NCBI RefSeq assembly: GCF_002890895.1
Contig: NZ_POUL01000013.1
Coordinates: forward strand, 62,001-126,000
From: Stutzerimonas stutzeri
Lineage (GTDB): Bacteria; Pseudomonadota; Gammaproteobacteria; Pseudomonadales; Pseudomonadaceae
Reading direction: 5' to 3'
DNA length: 64,000 nucleotides
Shown piece after piece: positions 38,184 through 45,624 of this stretch (the first letter of the stretch is position 1; each line of letters begins with the position of its first letter). The translations under genes and the position numbers were made by a program. The notes beneath the pieces are model-generated. The model saw only the letters and a list, made by a program, of their open reading frames with translations. It was not told the DNA's origin and did not search any database.

Positions 38184-39206
38184 ATGACCACAGCAGCGAA
38201 AGAAAGAAAGCTCAGCATCGCCCGCGCCATGGCCGAAGCCGTGGCCCAGGAGATGCGCCTGGACCCGAAGGTGTTCGTGATGGGCGAGGACATCGGCCAG
38301 CTCGGCGGCGTATTCGGCAACACCCGCGGGCTGTATGACGAGTTCGGCAAGACACGCATCCGCGACACGCCGATCTCCGAAACCGCCTTTATCGGTGCCG
38401 CCGTGGGCGCCGCCTCGGACGGCATGCGGCCGATCGTCGAGCTGATGTTCGTCGACTTCTTCGGCGTCTGCATGGACGCCATCTACAACCTGATGGCCAA
38501 GAACACCTACTTCTCCGGCGGCAAGGTGCCGGTGCCGATGGTGCTGATGGCCTCCACCGGCGCCGGCTACTCGGACGCCGCCCAGCATTCGCAGTGCCTG
38601 TACGGCACCTTCGCCCATCTGCCGGGCATGAAGGTGGTGGTGCCGAGCAACGCCTACGACGCCAAGGGCCTGATGACCGCGGCGATCCGCGACGACAACC
38701 CGGTGGTCTACCTCTTCCACAAGTCGCTGCAGGGCATGGGCTGGCTGGGCACCGAGAAAGGCGCCACGGTGCCGGTGCCAGACGAGCCCTACATCGTCGA
38801 AATCGGTAAAGCGAAGACCGTGCGCGAGGGCCGCGACGTCAGTCTGGTCAGCCTCGGCGCCGGCGTACACCACGCCCTGCGCGCTGCCGCGCAGCTGGAG
38901 AAGGACGGCGTCAGCGCCGAGGTCATCGACCTGCGCAGTCTGGTGCCGCTGGACCGCGAGCACGTCATCGCTTCGGTACGCAAAACCGGCCGGCTGATCG
39001 TCATCGACGAGGACTACCACAGCTTCGGCGTCAGCGGCGAAATCATCGCCAGCGTCGTCGAGCACGACATCGGCATGCTCAAGGCGCGCCCGCAGCGGGT
39101 GGCCTTCCCCGACATCCCTATCCCCTTCACCCCGGTCATGGAGCAATGGGCCCTGCCCAACGCCGACAAGATCGTGGCCGCCTACCACGCCATGCATAAG
39201 GAATGA
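38184..39206 (+). CDS. acoB: Acetoin dehydrogenase-like E1 component, beta subunit
   Basis: The E1 beta subunit, 340 residues, with VFVMGEDIGQLGGVFGNTRGL (ThDP pocket Glu), RPIVELMFVDFFGVCMDAIYN, and the C-terminal transketolase domain (LIVIDEDYHSFGVSGEIIASV). It lies 13 bp after the butanediol dehydrogenase and partners the alpha subunit at 36011. Its stop codon overlaps an ATG of the next frame. Confidence 0.86.
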   Translation: MTTAAKERKLSIARAMAEAVAQEMRLDPKVFVMGEDIGQLGGVFGNTRGLYDEFGKTRIRDTPISETAFIGAAVGAASDGMRPIVELMFVDFFGVCMDAIYNLMAKNTYFSGGKVPVPMVLMASTGAGYSDAAQHSQCLYGTFAHLPGMKVVVPSNAYDAKGLMTAAIRDDNPVVYLFHKSLQGMGWLGTEKGATVPVPDEPYIVEIGKAKTVREGRDVSLVSLGAGVHHALRAAAQLEKDGVSAEVIDLRSLVPLDREHVIASVRKTGRLIVIDEDYHSFGVSGEIIASVVEHDIGMLKARPQRVAFPDIPIPFTPVMEQWALPNADKIVAAYHAMHKE

Positions 39207-39211
39207 CGTTT

Positions 39212-39445
39212 ATGAGTACCCCCATCGTGATTGCAGACGACCTCTGGGAAGGCGACGCCGAAGCGGTGATCACCTCCTGGCTGGTCAGCGAAGGCGCCGA
39301 AGTGGCCGCCGGTGACCTGGTCGCCGAGGTCATGTCGGAAAAGGCCCAGTTCGAGATCGAAGCGCCGGCTGCCGGCGTACTGAAAATCATCGAAGAAGAA
39401 GACGCGGTGATCGCCAAGGGCGCGATCATCGGCCAGGTGCAATAG
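39212..39445 (+). CDS. Free-standing lipoyl-domain protein
   Basis: A protein of only 77 residues that is a single lipoyl domain: two half-motifs around a lysine (EVMSEKAQFEIEAPAAGVLKI, Lys 44) and a final KGAIIGQVQ. The lipoyl lysine sits in SEKA rather than the common TDKA. No catalytic or subunit-binding domain is attached. AAGGA at 39198–39202 is 9 bp from ATG 39212, so that start is preferred over ATG 39203, which overlaps the acoB stop. It supplies the swinging arm for the E2 domain encoded 2 bp downstream. Confidence 0.88.
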   Translation: MSTPIVIADDLWEGDAEAVITSWLVSEGAEVAAGDLVAEVMSEKAQFEIEAPAAGVLKIIEEEDAVIAKGAIIGQVQ

Positions 39446-39447
39446 CC

Positions 39448-40149
39448 ATGACTCAACTGGAGAATCTGCCCGAGCGCGCGCCCGAACGGGTGCCGCTCAA
39501 GGGCATGCGCAAGATGATCGCGGCGAAAATGCACGAAAGCCTGCAGACCACCGCGCAGCTGACCCACCACAGCGAATGCCGGCTGGATGCGCTGAAAACC
39601 CACCGCGCCGAGCTGAAGGCCGCGGGCAGCGCGGTGTCCGTGCAAGACCTGTTGCTGCTCAAGGTGATCGAGACGCTGCAGGCCCATCCCGGGCTCAATG
39701 CCACGCTGGAGGATGAGGTGATCCACCAGCACGTGGCGGTGCATCTGGGCCTCGCCATCCCGCTGCCAGGCGATCTGCTGGTCGCCCCGGCGCTGTTCGA
39801 CGCCGAACAGCTGGACGGCGAAAGCCTGTGCCTGGCGCGCAAGGCGCTGGTAGACAAAGCCCTGGCCGGCAAGCTGTCGGTCAAGGAGCTGACCGGCGCC
39901 ACCTTCACCGTCTCCAACCTGGGGCTGTCGCGGGTGCACCACTTCACGCCGATCCTCAATCCACCGCAGGTGGCGATCCTGGGTGTCGGCGGCATTCAGC
40001 GGCGGCTGGAGCTCGGGCCCAGCGGCGAACTGGTGGAAGTCGAGTGGATGGGCCTGTCGCTGACCTTCGATCACCGCGCCGTCAACGGCTCGCCCGCCGC
40101 AGAGTTTCTCGATGACCTCTGCCAGCGTATCGAGGAGTATGCGGCATGA
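39448..40149 (+). CDS. acoC: E2 acyltransferase catalytic domain (lacks lipoyl domain)
   Basis: A protein of 233 residues matching the 2-oxo-acid dehydrogenase acyltransferase catalytic domain: ERVPLKGMRKMIAAKMHESLQ at the start, GATFTVSNLGLSRVHHFTPILNPPQVAILGVG, and the active-site motif DHRAVNGSPAAEFL. The motif keeps the catalytic His but has Asn where most E2 enzymes have Asp (DHRxxDG). The usual N-terminal lipoyl and E1/E3-binding domains are missing, so this is half of a split E2. It overlaps the next gene by 4 bp. Confidence 0.85.
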   Translation: MTQLENLPERAPERVPLKGMRKMIAAKMHESLQTTAQLTHHSECRLDALKTHRAELKAAGSAVSVQDLLLLKVIETLQAHPGLNATLEDEVIHQHVAVHLGLAIPLPGDLLVAPALFDAEQLDGESLCLARKALVDKALAGKLSVKELTGATFTVSNLGLSRVHHFTPILNPPQVAILGVGGIQRRLELGPSGELVEVEWMGLSLTFDHRAVNGSPAAEFLDDLCQRIEEYAA

Positions 40150-40913
40150 ACGGCATCGCCCGGTTCAGCGTGGGCGCCGGCCTGAATGCCGAGCGGGCTT
40201 TGCTGCAGCGCGTCTGTGACGGCCTGTTCGACTGCCAGCTGCTGCTCTGGCGCCCCACAGGCCAGGCGCTGGTGATGCCCGGCAGCTTCGAGCGCCGGCC
40301 CGGTTTCGCCCTGGCCAGCCAGCGCTGCGCGGCGCAGGGCTGGCCGATCCTGCTGCGCGACACCGGCGGCGAGCCGGTGCCGCAATCATCTGCCGTGCTC
40401 AACATTGCCCTGGCCTGTGCGCTGCCTAGCGGCGACGAGCCCGGCAACCGCATCGACATCGCCTACCAGCGGCTACTCGAGCCCCTGGCGCTGTGGCTGG
40501 CGGAGAACGGCCTCAAGGCCGGTGTGGGCGCGGTGCCGGGCGCATTCTGCGACGGCCGCTTCAACCTCACGCTGGAGGGCCGCAAGCTGGCCGGCACCGC
40601 CCAACGCTGGCGGCGCAGCCGCGATGGACGCCCCGTGGTGCTGGCGCACGCCGCGCTGCTGATTGAGGACTGGCGCGAACCCATGGCTGACGTGGTGAAC
40701 CGCTTCTACCACGCCTGCGCCAGCGACCTGCGCTGCCAGGCCGAAAGCCATCTGGCGCTCGCCGAGCGACTGGCCGATGCCTGGGCCACCGCCACATCCC
40801 TGCCCGAGTGCTACCAGCGCGTACTCGCCTGGCAGGGCCTGGAACTCGGCGCCCGCGCCAGCACTTATCCGCCCGAAGGCCTCGCCGCCGGACGGCACTC
40901 CCCCTTGCTTTGA
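40146..40913 (+). CDS. Lipoate–protein ligase A-like protein
   Basis: A BPL/LplA-family protein of 255 residues. The GRKLAGTAQRWRR motif (Lys 147) matches the catalytic lysine region of lipoate ligases, and VLNIALACALP and GVGAVPGAFCDGRFNL fit the fold. The usual RRxxGGG motif is degenerate (LRDTGGEPVPQ). It overlaps the split E2 by 4 bp (ATGA), so it most likely lipoylates the free-standing lipoyl domain of this operon. The specificity is inference. Confidence 0.78.
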   Translation: MNGIARFSVGAGLNAERALLQRVCDGLFDCQLLLWRPTGQALVMPGSFERRPGFALASQRCAAQGWPILLRDTGGEPVPQSSAVLNIALACALPSGDEPGNRIDIAYQRLLEPLALWLAENGLKAGVGAVPGAFCDGRFNLTLEGRKLAGTAQRWRRSRDGRPVVLAHAALLIEDWREPMADVVNRFYHACASDLRCQAESHLALAERLADAWATATSLPECYQRVLAWQGLELGARASTYPPEGLAAGRHSPLL

Positions 40914-40966
40914 ATAAAAACAACACGGCAGGCCATCCAGGCCGGCCATGCATCGGAGGAAACACC

Positions 40967-41071
40967 ATGAGCCACCCCACCCCTTACCCGCTCCAACGCA
41001 GCAACACCCTGCTAGGACGATGTACTGCGACTCTCTGCGGAGCGTTACCGCAGCGACGCTACCGTCATTAG
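40967..41071 (+). CDS. 34-residue ORF with strong ribosome binding site (possible truncated gene)
   Basis: The sequence CGGAGGAAACACC stands just before ATG 40967, a near-ideal ribosome binding site. The frame reads MSHPTPYPLQRSNTLLGRCT and stops after 34 codons. Codons are GC3-rich at first but not near the end. It may be the 5' end of a gene lost when the PQQ-dehydrogenase DNA joined here, or a true small peptide. Confidence 0.35.
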   Translation: MSHPTPYPLQRSNTLLGRCTATLCGALPQRRYRH

Positions 41072-41186
41072 CGCTGGCAACCCAAACGCAACCAAACCGG
41101 ATTTCTAGTTATAGAAGTTTAAATAACTAATCCAAAAGCAGTGATATACGCACACCCATGTTGCTCGCCATTACAGCGCGCATCAG

Positions 41187-41201
41187 TGGAAGCCGCTTTG
41201 C
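41187..41201 (+). promoter_or_regulatory. Possible sigma-54 promoter before the first PQQ dehydrogenase
   Basis: TGGAAGCCGCTTTGC has GG and GC 10 bases apart and a TTTGC -12 box; the -24 box lacks the usual C of TGGC. It is 94 bp before the gene. I found no clear activator repeat upstream, so support is moderate. Confidence 0.4.
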
Positions 41202-41294
41202 CAATAAAACAAATATCAGAAGAGTTTTAGCAGCGGACGCTCGTTTAAGGAATGCCTGAAACGAGAAAAAACCCCATACAAGGAAATAATAAAA

Positions 41295-43427
41295 ATGAAA
41301 TTCAAACAGTCGAGTTTAAGGGTACAGATAATCATGGCGGCCTCGCTTCTTGCGGTCACGCCACTGCACGCATCAGACAGAGTCATTACCGACAAGGAAT
41401 TGTCTGACGAGTCGAACACCAGCGATTGGCTGGCTTACGGGCGGACACACTCTGAACAGCGATTCAGCCCGCTCAAAGACATCAATGTAAACAATGTCAG
41501 CGGGCTCAAGCCTGAGTGGTATGCGCCACTGCCGGATCGATCCGATATCGTCGGAACACCTTTGGTTGTCGATGGCGTCATGTATTACGTCGGTGAAATG
41601 AACAGGACACGTGCATTCGATGCACGCACGGGCAAGATGCTTTGGGAATATGACCCACAAGTTTCCAAAGAGATCATCGACAACAACATGAAGAAGGTCT
41701 TCTGGAAGCATAACCGCGGCCTTTCAACCTATGGTGACAAACTTTTCATCGCCACTTGGGACGGCCGTCTGATTGCGATCAACAGAAAAGACGGCAAGGA
41801 AGTCTGGCAGACCCGAACCTTCGATCACGACCAGCCGTTGAATATCACAGGCCATCCCAAGGCCTTCGACGGCAAAGTATTTGTAGGCAATGGCGGAACA
41901 GAACTTGGCCCGATGCGCGGTTATGTGACCGCCTATGATGCCGAAACCGGCAAACAGGTCTGGCGTTTTCATATCGTGCCTGGCAACCCTGCCGATGGAT
42001 TCGAGGATGCTGCTCAGGAGATGGCTGCCAAGACCTGGACTGGCCGGTGGTGGGAAAACGGTGGGGGCGGAAATGCCTGGCATGGCTGGACTTACGACGA
42101 GAAATACAACCAGCTCATCTTCGGTACAGGTAACGGTGGGCCATGGAATATCAAGGTGCGTAGTCCAGAGGGTGGCGATAACTTGTTCCTGTGCTCTCTC
42201 GTGGCTGTAGATGCGGATACAGGCGAATACAAATGGCATGTTCAGACTGCACCCGGTGACACCTGGGACTACAACTCAAACATGGACATCGTGCTGGCCG
42301 ATCTGAAGATCGATGGCAAGGATGTTGATGCTCTATTGCATGCGCCGAAGAACGGCTTTTTCTATACGATTGACCGCTCGAACGGTAAAGTCCTGTCCGC
42401 TGAAAAGTTCGTAGACGCTAACTGGTCTACCAAGTATGACTTGAAAGAACAGCGCCATATTGTTGCGGAAGACGCCAGGTATCCTGATGGGGAAAAGAAT
42501 ATCTATCCTTCGGCATTCGGCGCTCACTCATGGCATGCGATGTCTTATAACCCTGAGTTGAATCTTGCCTTTATACCCACCAACCATTTAGGCAACACCT
42601 TCAAGGACGACGGCAAGGATACGAAGCCTGGCCACAAGATGGCGAGCCACAAACTCTATCTGGGCCTGACCGGATGGGAATTGACCAAGGACCCGCATGA
42701 ATCTCGTGGTTCCTTGCAGGCCTGGGATCCAGTCAAGAATGAGCGTGTGTGGCAAGTAAACCAGAAGAGCCCGTGGGGTGGCGGAACCCTGACCACGGCC
42801 GGCAACCTGGTTTTCCAGGGCCAGCCTGACGGCATGTTGAAAGCCTACGATGCGCGCACCGGCGACGAACTTTGGTCTTATGACGTGGGCCTTGGTATCT
42901 CTGCACCACCGATTACCTACAAGCTGGATGGCAAGCAGATGGTTTCCCTGCTGGTGGGTCCTGGTGGTGCATTGGCCTCCAACTTCGGCGGCTCCGGTGA
43001 ACTGGGCTTTGAAAGCCATGGCTGGAAATACGGTATGCACGAGCGCCGCATCATGACGTTCTCGCTCGACGGAAAAGCGGTCGTTCCCGAACAGCCTGCA
43101 CCGCAACTTACCAAGCCAATCATCGACGAGAAGTTCAAGGTCGACGCCAAGAAAGCGGAAGCCGGCGCAGGTGCTTTTGCGGAAAACCTCTGTGTTGGCT
43201 GCCATGGCGCCGGAGCGGTCGCGGGGATGAAAGCACCCGATCTGCGGGAGTCGCCAATCCTGCTATCAGGCAACGAAAAAGCCTTTGAGCATGTGGTGCG
43301 CGGTGGCGCGTTGCTAGCCAATGGCATGCCCAAGTTCCCGGATTTGACGGATGCCGAGCTGGAAAGCATTCGTCACTTCGTTCGCCGGCAAGCGCACGAC
43401 GGTGTGAAGTCGGGGGGAGGGCATTAG
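41295..43427 (+). CDS. PQQ-dependent quinohemoprotein dehydrogenase lacking the vicinal Cys pair
   Basis: A periplasmic dehydrogenase of 710 residues. Signal peptide (cleavage near PLHA), then an eight-bladed PQQ propeller with W-docking repeats (for example AYDAETGKQVWRF, AYDARTGDELWSY), then a C-terminal cytochrome c domain with CVGCH and a Met ligand in NGMPKFPD. The adjacent Cys–Cys that contacts PQQ in most alcohol dehydrogenases is replaced by Val135–Phe136 (KKVFWKHNRG). Metal-site Asp325 is followed by Tyr-Asn, so the extra Asp of lanthanide enzymes is absent. Codon use is less GC-rich than the flanks, suggesting separate origin. The substrate is an alcohol, not further defined. Confidence 0.88.
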   Translation: MKFKQSSLRVQIIMAASLLAVTPLHASDRVITDKELSDESNTSDWLAYGRTHSEQRFSPLKDINVNNVSGLKPEWYAPLPDRSDIVGTPLVVDGVMYYVGEMNRTRAFDARTGKMLWEYDPQVSKEIIDNNMKKVFWKHNRGLSTYGDKLFIATWDGRLIAINRKDGKEVWQTRTFDHDQPLNITGHPKAFDGKVFVGNGGTELGPMRGYVTAYDAETGKQVWRFHIVPGNPADGFEDAAQEMAAKTWTGRWWENGGGGNAWHGWTYDEKYNQLIFGTGNGGPWNIKVRSPEGGDNLFLCSLVAVDADTGEYKWHVQTAPGDTWDYNSNMDIVLADLKIDGKDVDALLHAPKNGFFYTIDRSNGKVLSAEKFVDANWSTKYDLKEQRHIVAEDARYPDGEKNIYPSAFGAHSWHAMSYNPELNLAFIPTNHLGNTFKDDGKDTKPGHKMASHKLYLGLTGWELTKDPHESRGSLQAWDPVKNERVWQVNQKSPWGGGTLTTAGNLVFQGQPDGMLKAYDARTGDELWSYDVGLGISAPPITYKLDGKQMVSLLVGPGGALASNFGGSGELGFESHGWKYGMHERRIMTFSLDGKAVVPEQPAPQLTKPIIDEKFKVDAKKAEAGAGAFAENLCVGCHGAGAVAGMKAPDLRESPILLSGNEKAFEHVVRGGALLANGMPKFPDLTDAELESIRHFVRRQAHDGVKSGGGH

Positions 43428-43486
43428 TCCTTCAACGCCAAACCGATCACCTATCCGGTAATCCCGAAAAGCGATTGAGTTTGGAT

Positions 43487-43551
43487 AAGCCCGAATCCAA
43501 GTGATGGAACGAGCATGCCACAGCGTTCACTCGCGACCGGTTCGGGCTTTT
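43487..43551 (+). terminator. Possible long-loop terminator after the PQQ dehydrogenase
   Basis: AAGCCCGAATCC (43487–43498) pairs with GGTTCGGGCTT (43539–43549), and a short T run follows. The loop is about 40 bases, so this is a weak candidate. The 277-bp gap before the porin holds no gene. Confidence 0.4.
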
Positions 43552-43704
43552 CAAAACGGTAAACACCGACAACGCAGCCAGCGTTACCGAGCCACAGGTA
43601 ATGACCCATGAGCACAAGCGCTTGCGAATACCGTTCATGCCATAGGCCTTCCAGCTAACGATATTCGCGACGCTCCGCATCGTCACATCCGAAGGATCAG
43701 AACA

Positions 43705-44973
43705 ATGACAACAAGCCTGCGCTTCGGCAGCGGCATTCTCGCCGCCTGCCTGATCACTTCTGCCCACGCGGCCGAGTATTCCCCCGATCAGTTCCTCTTC
43801 GGCGACTGGAACGGCAGCCGCACCCGCCTGCATGAATCCGGCGTCGACCTGCAGATCACCTACGTCAACGAGCTGGCCTGGAATACCCAGGGCGGCGATG
43901 ACCATACCGGTACCTACTCCGATCAGCTGATGTTCGATGCCGCGCTGGACCTGGACAAATTGCTCGGCTGGTCCGGCGCCGGATTCCGCTTCACGGTGGT
44001 CAACCGCAACGGCGAGAACCTCAACGCCGAGGCCGATCTCGGCGTCCTGCTGCAACCCCAGGAAATCCATGGCTACGGCAGCGTCACCCGGCTGGTGCAG
44101 TTCTATTACCAGCAGGCGCTGCTGGACGACCGCCTGCTGGTCAAGCTCGGCCGTTTGCCCATGAGCGGCGAGATCTACCCCTTCGCCTGCCCGTTCCAGA
44201 ACCTCGGCTTTTGCGGCACGGTGCCCGGCTATGTCACGCCGAACTGGTTCACCTGGCCGATCAGCCAGTGGGGCGCCACCGCGCGTTACCAGCTGGATCA
44301 AGAGTGGTCGCTGCAGACCGCGCTTTATCAGGTCAATCCGCGTTTCACCGAGCGCGAGCAGGGCCTGAATTTCGGCAGCCCGTCGGGCACCACCGGCTAC
44401 CACGCGGTTGCCGAACTGGGCTGGACGCCGACCTTCTCCGGCCAACCCGGCGCCTACCGTCTGGGCCTCTGGCGCAATACCGGCGATTTCGAGGACATCT
44501 ACCGTGACGCTGCCGGCCGGCCGATGGCGCTGTCCGGCGCGCCAGCCGCCGAACACGACAAGGCCACTGGCGGCTATCTGATGGCCGAACAACAGCTCTG
44601 GCAGAGCAGCGCGGTGGCCGAACGACGCTTGAAGCTGTTCGCCAACTTCATCCAGTCCGACCCGGACGTGACCTATATCGAGCGCATCTGGCAGGTTGGC
44701 GGCATCCTCTCCGCCCCCTTCGCCTCGCGCCCGCATGACGAGCTCGGCCTGGGCCCCGGCCGCCTGGAGATCAACGACGACGCCGGCAAGCGTCGGCGTG
44801 AACAGGGCGAGCCGGTGCCGCACGTGGAATACCCCGCGGAACTCTACTACCGCGTCGCCCTGACGCCCGCGCTCTCGCTGACGCCGAACGTCCAATACTT
44901 CCACCAGCCCGGCGGCTTCGAAGAGGCGCAGGACGTGGTAGTCATGGGTCTGAAGACGGTGGTCAGCTTCTGA
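43705..44973 (+). CDS. OprB-family carbohydrate-selective porin
   Basis: An outer-membrane beta-barrel of 422 residues with a signal peptide (MTTSLRFGSGILAACLITSAHA). The OprB opening FLFGDWNGSRTRLHESGVDLQITYVNELAWN is clear, and the chain ends VVMGLKTVVSF with a terminal Phe. Such porins admit sugars and polyols. Placed after a PQQ dehydrogenase, it may bring alcohol or polyol substrates into the periplasm. Codon use is again strongly GC3-rich. Confidence 0.9.
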   Translation: MTTSLRFGSGILAACLITSAHAAEYSPDQFLFGDWNGSRTRLHESGVDLQITYVNELAWNTQGGDDHTGTYSDQLMFDAALDLDKLLGWSGAGFRFTVVNRNGENLNAEADLGVLLQPQEIHGYGSVTRLVQFYYQQALLDDRLLVKLGRLPMSGEIYPFACPFQNLGFCGTVPGYVTPNWFTWPISQWGATARYQLDQEWSLQTALYQVNPRFTEREQGLNFGSPSGTTGYHAVAELGWTPTFSGQPGAYRLGLWRNTGDFEDIYRDAAGRPMALSGAPAAEHDKATGGYLMAEQQLWQSSAVAERRLKLFANFIQSDPDVTYIERIWQVGGILSAPFASRPHDELGLGPGRLEINDDAGKRRREQGEPVPHVEYPAELYYRVALTPALSLTPNVQYFHQPGGFEEAQDVVVMGLKTVVSF

Positions 44974-44988
44974 ACCCATAGCGCGAAC

Positions 44989-45012
44989 GGCGACCCGCGC
45001 TATCGGGTCGCC
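44989..45012. terminator. Hairpin between convergent porin and GST genes
   Basis: A perfect 9-bp stem GGCGACCCG / CGGGTCGCC with a 6-base loop in the 63-bp gap. It has no T run on either side, so it is a possible Rho-assisted or RNA-stabilising element. Confidence 0.45.
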
Positions 45013-45036
45013 TGTGCAGTCAGCGCTGCTGCAGGG

Positions 45037-45624
45037 TCAGGGCTTGGGCAGATAGCCCGGCAACGCTTCCAATCGCTTCATCCAGTCCGCCACGTGGCTA
45101 TACGGCGTGAGATCCACATCGCCCTCCGGTGCCAGCACCACATAGGGGTAAACCGCACAATCGGCGATGGTGGGCCGGTCGAGCGCCAGCCAGTCGTTGT
45201 GCTGCAGATGGTCGTCCAGTTGTTGGAGCACTTCCGGTGCCTTCGCCAGCGCCGCGGCCTTGTCCAGTGGATAACCGAACTTCTGCACCAGCCGCGCTGC
45301 ATTCAGGCTGTGCTGGATCTCGTTGGCGGTGAAGGACAGCCATTGCACGATCTCCGCCTGCCCGCGGGGATTGTCCGGCCACCACGCCAGGCCGCCATAA
45401 GCGCCCGCGAGATAAACCAGAATGGCCTGCGAGTCGCGAACGACATGCCCGGCGTCATCCAGAATGGGTAATTGCCTCAGCGGGTTCAGTTCGGAAAGTG
45501 GCGGCCTCTTGTGTTCGCCATTGAGAAAATCGACGGCTATCAGCTCCAAATCGATGTCTGCCAGCGCTGCGAACAGCCGCACCTTGTAGCAATTGCCGGA
45601 CGGACCCAGGTCGTACAGTTTCAT
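45037..45624 (-). CDS. Glutathione S-transferase family protein
   Basis: A protein of 195 residues. The thioredoxin-like N-terminal domain is MKLYDLGPSGNCYKVRLFAAL, with LNPLRQLPIL and the glutathione-binding DSQAILVYLA; a helical C-terminal domain has DRPTIADCAVYPYV. Substrate unknown. Its ATG overlaps the stop of the upstream VOC gene by 4 bp, so the pair is one operon, with a LysR regulator divergent. Confidence 0.92.
   Translation of the reverse strand: MKLYDLGPSGNCYKVRLFAALADIDLELIAVDFLNGEHKRPPLSELNPLRQLPILDDAGHVVRDSQAILVYLAGAYGGLAWWPDNPRGQAEIVQWLSFTANEIQHSLNAARLVQKFGYPLDKAAALAKAPEVLQQLDDHLQHNDWLALDRPTIADCAVYPYVVLAPEGDVDLTPYSHVADWMKRLEALPGYLPKP

Larger units (their letters stand above)
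40914..41294. other. Intergenic region after the aco-like operon
   Basis: 381 bp in which base composition falls sharply from about 41,080. It contains a 34-codon ORF with a strong ribosome binding site (40967–41071) and a possible -24/-12 element (41187–41201), with no other gene. Confidence 0.5.

Noticed and set aside
43428..43704. Sigma-54 promoter before the porin gene
   Set aside because: TGGAACGAGCATGCC has GG and GC only 9 bases apart, so it fails the fixed 10-base spacing.
43447..44979. Minus-strand open frame of 510 codons opposite the porin
   Set aside because: Antisense shadow of an OprB-type porin with signal peptide and terminal Phe; no family motif on the minus strand.
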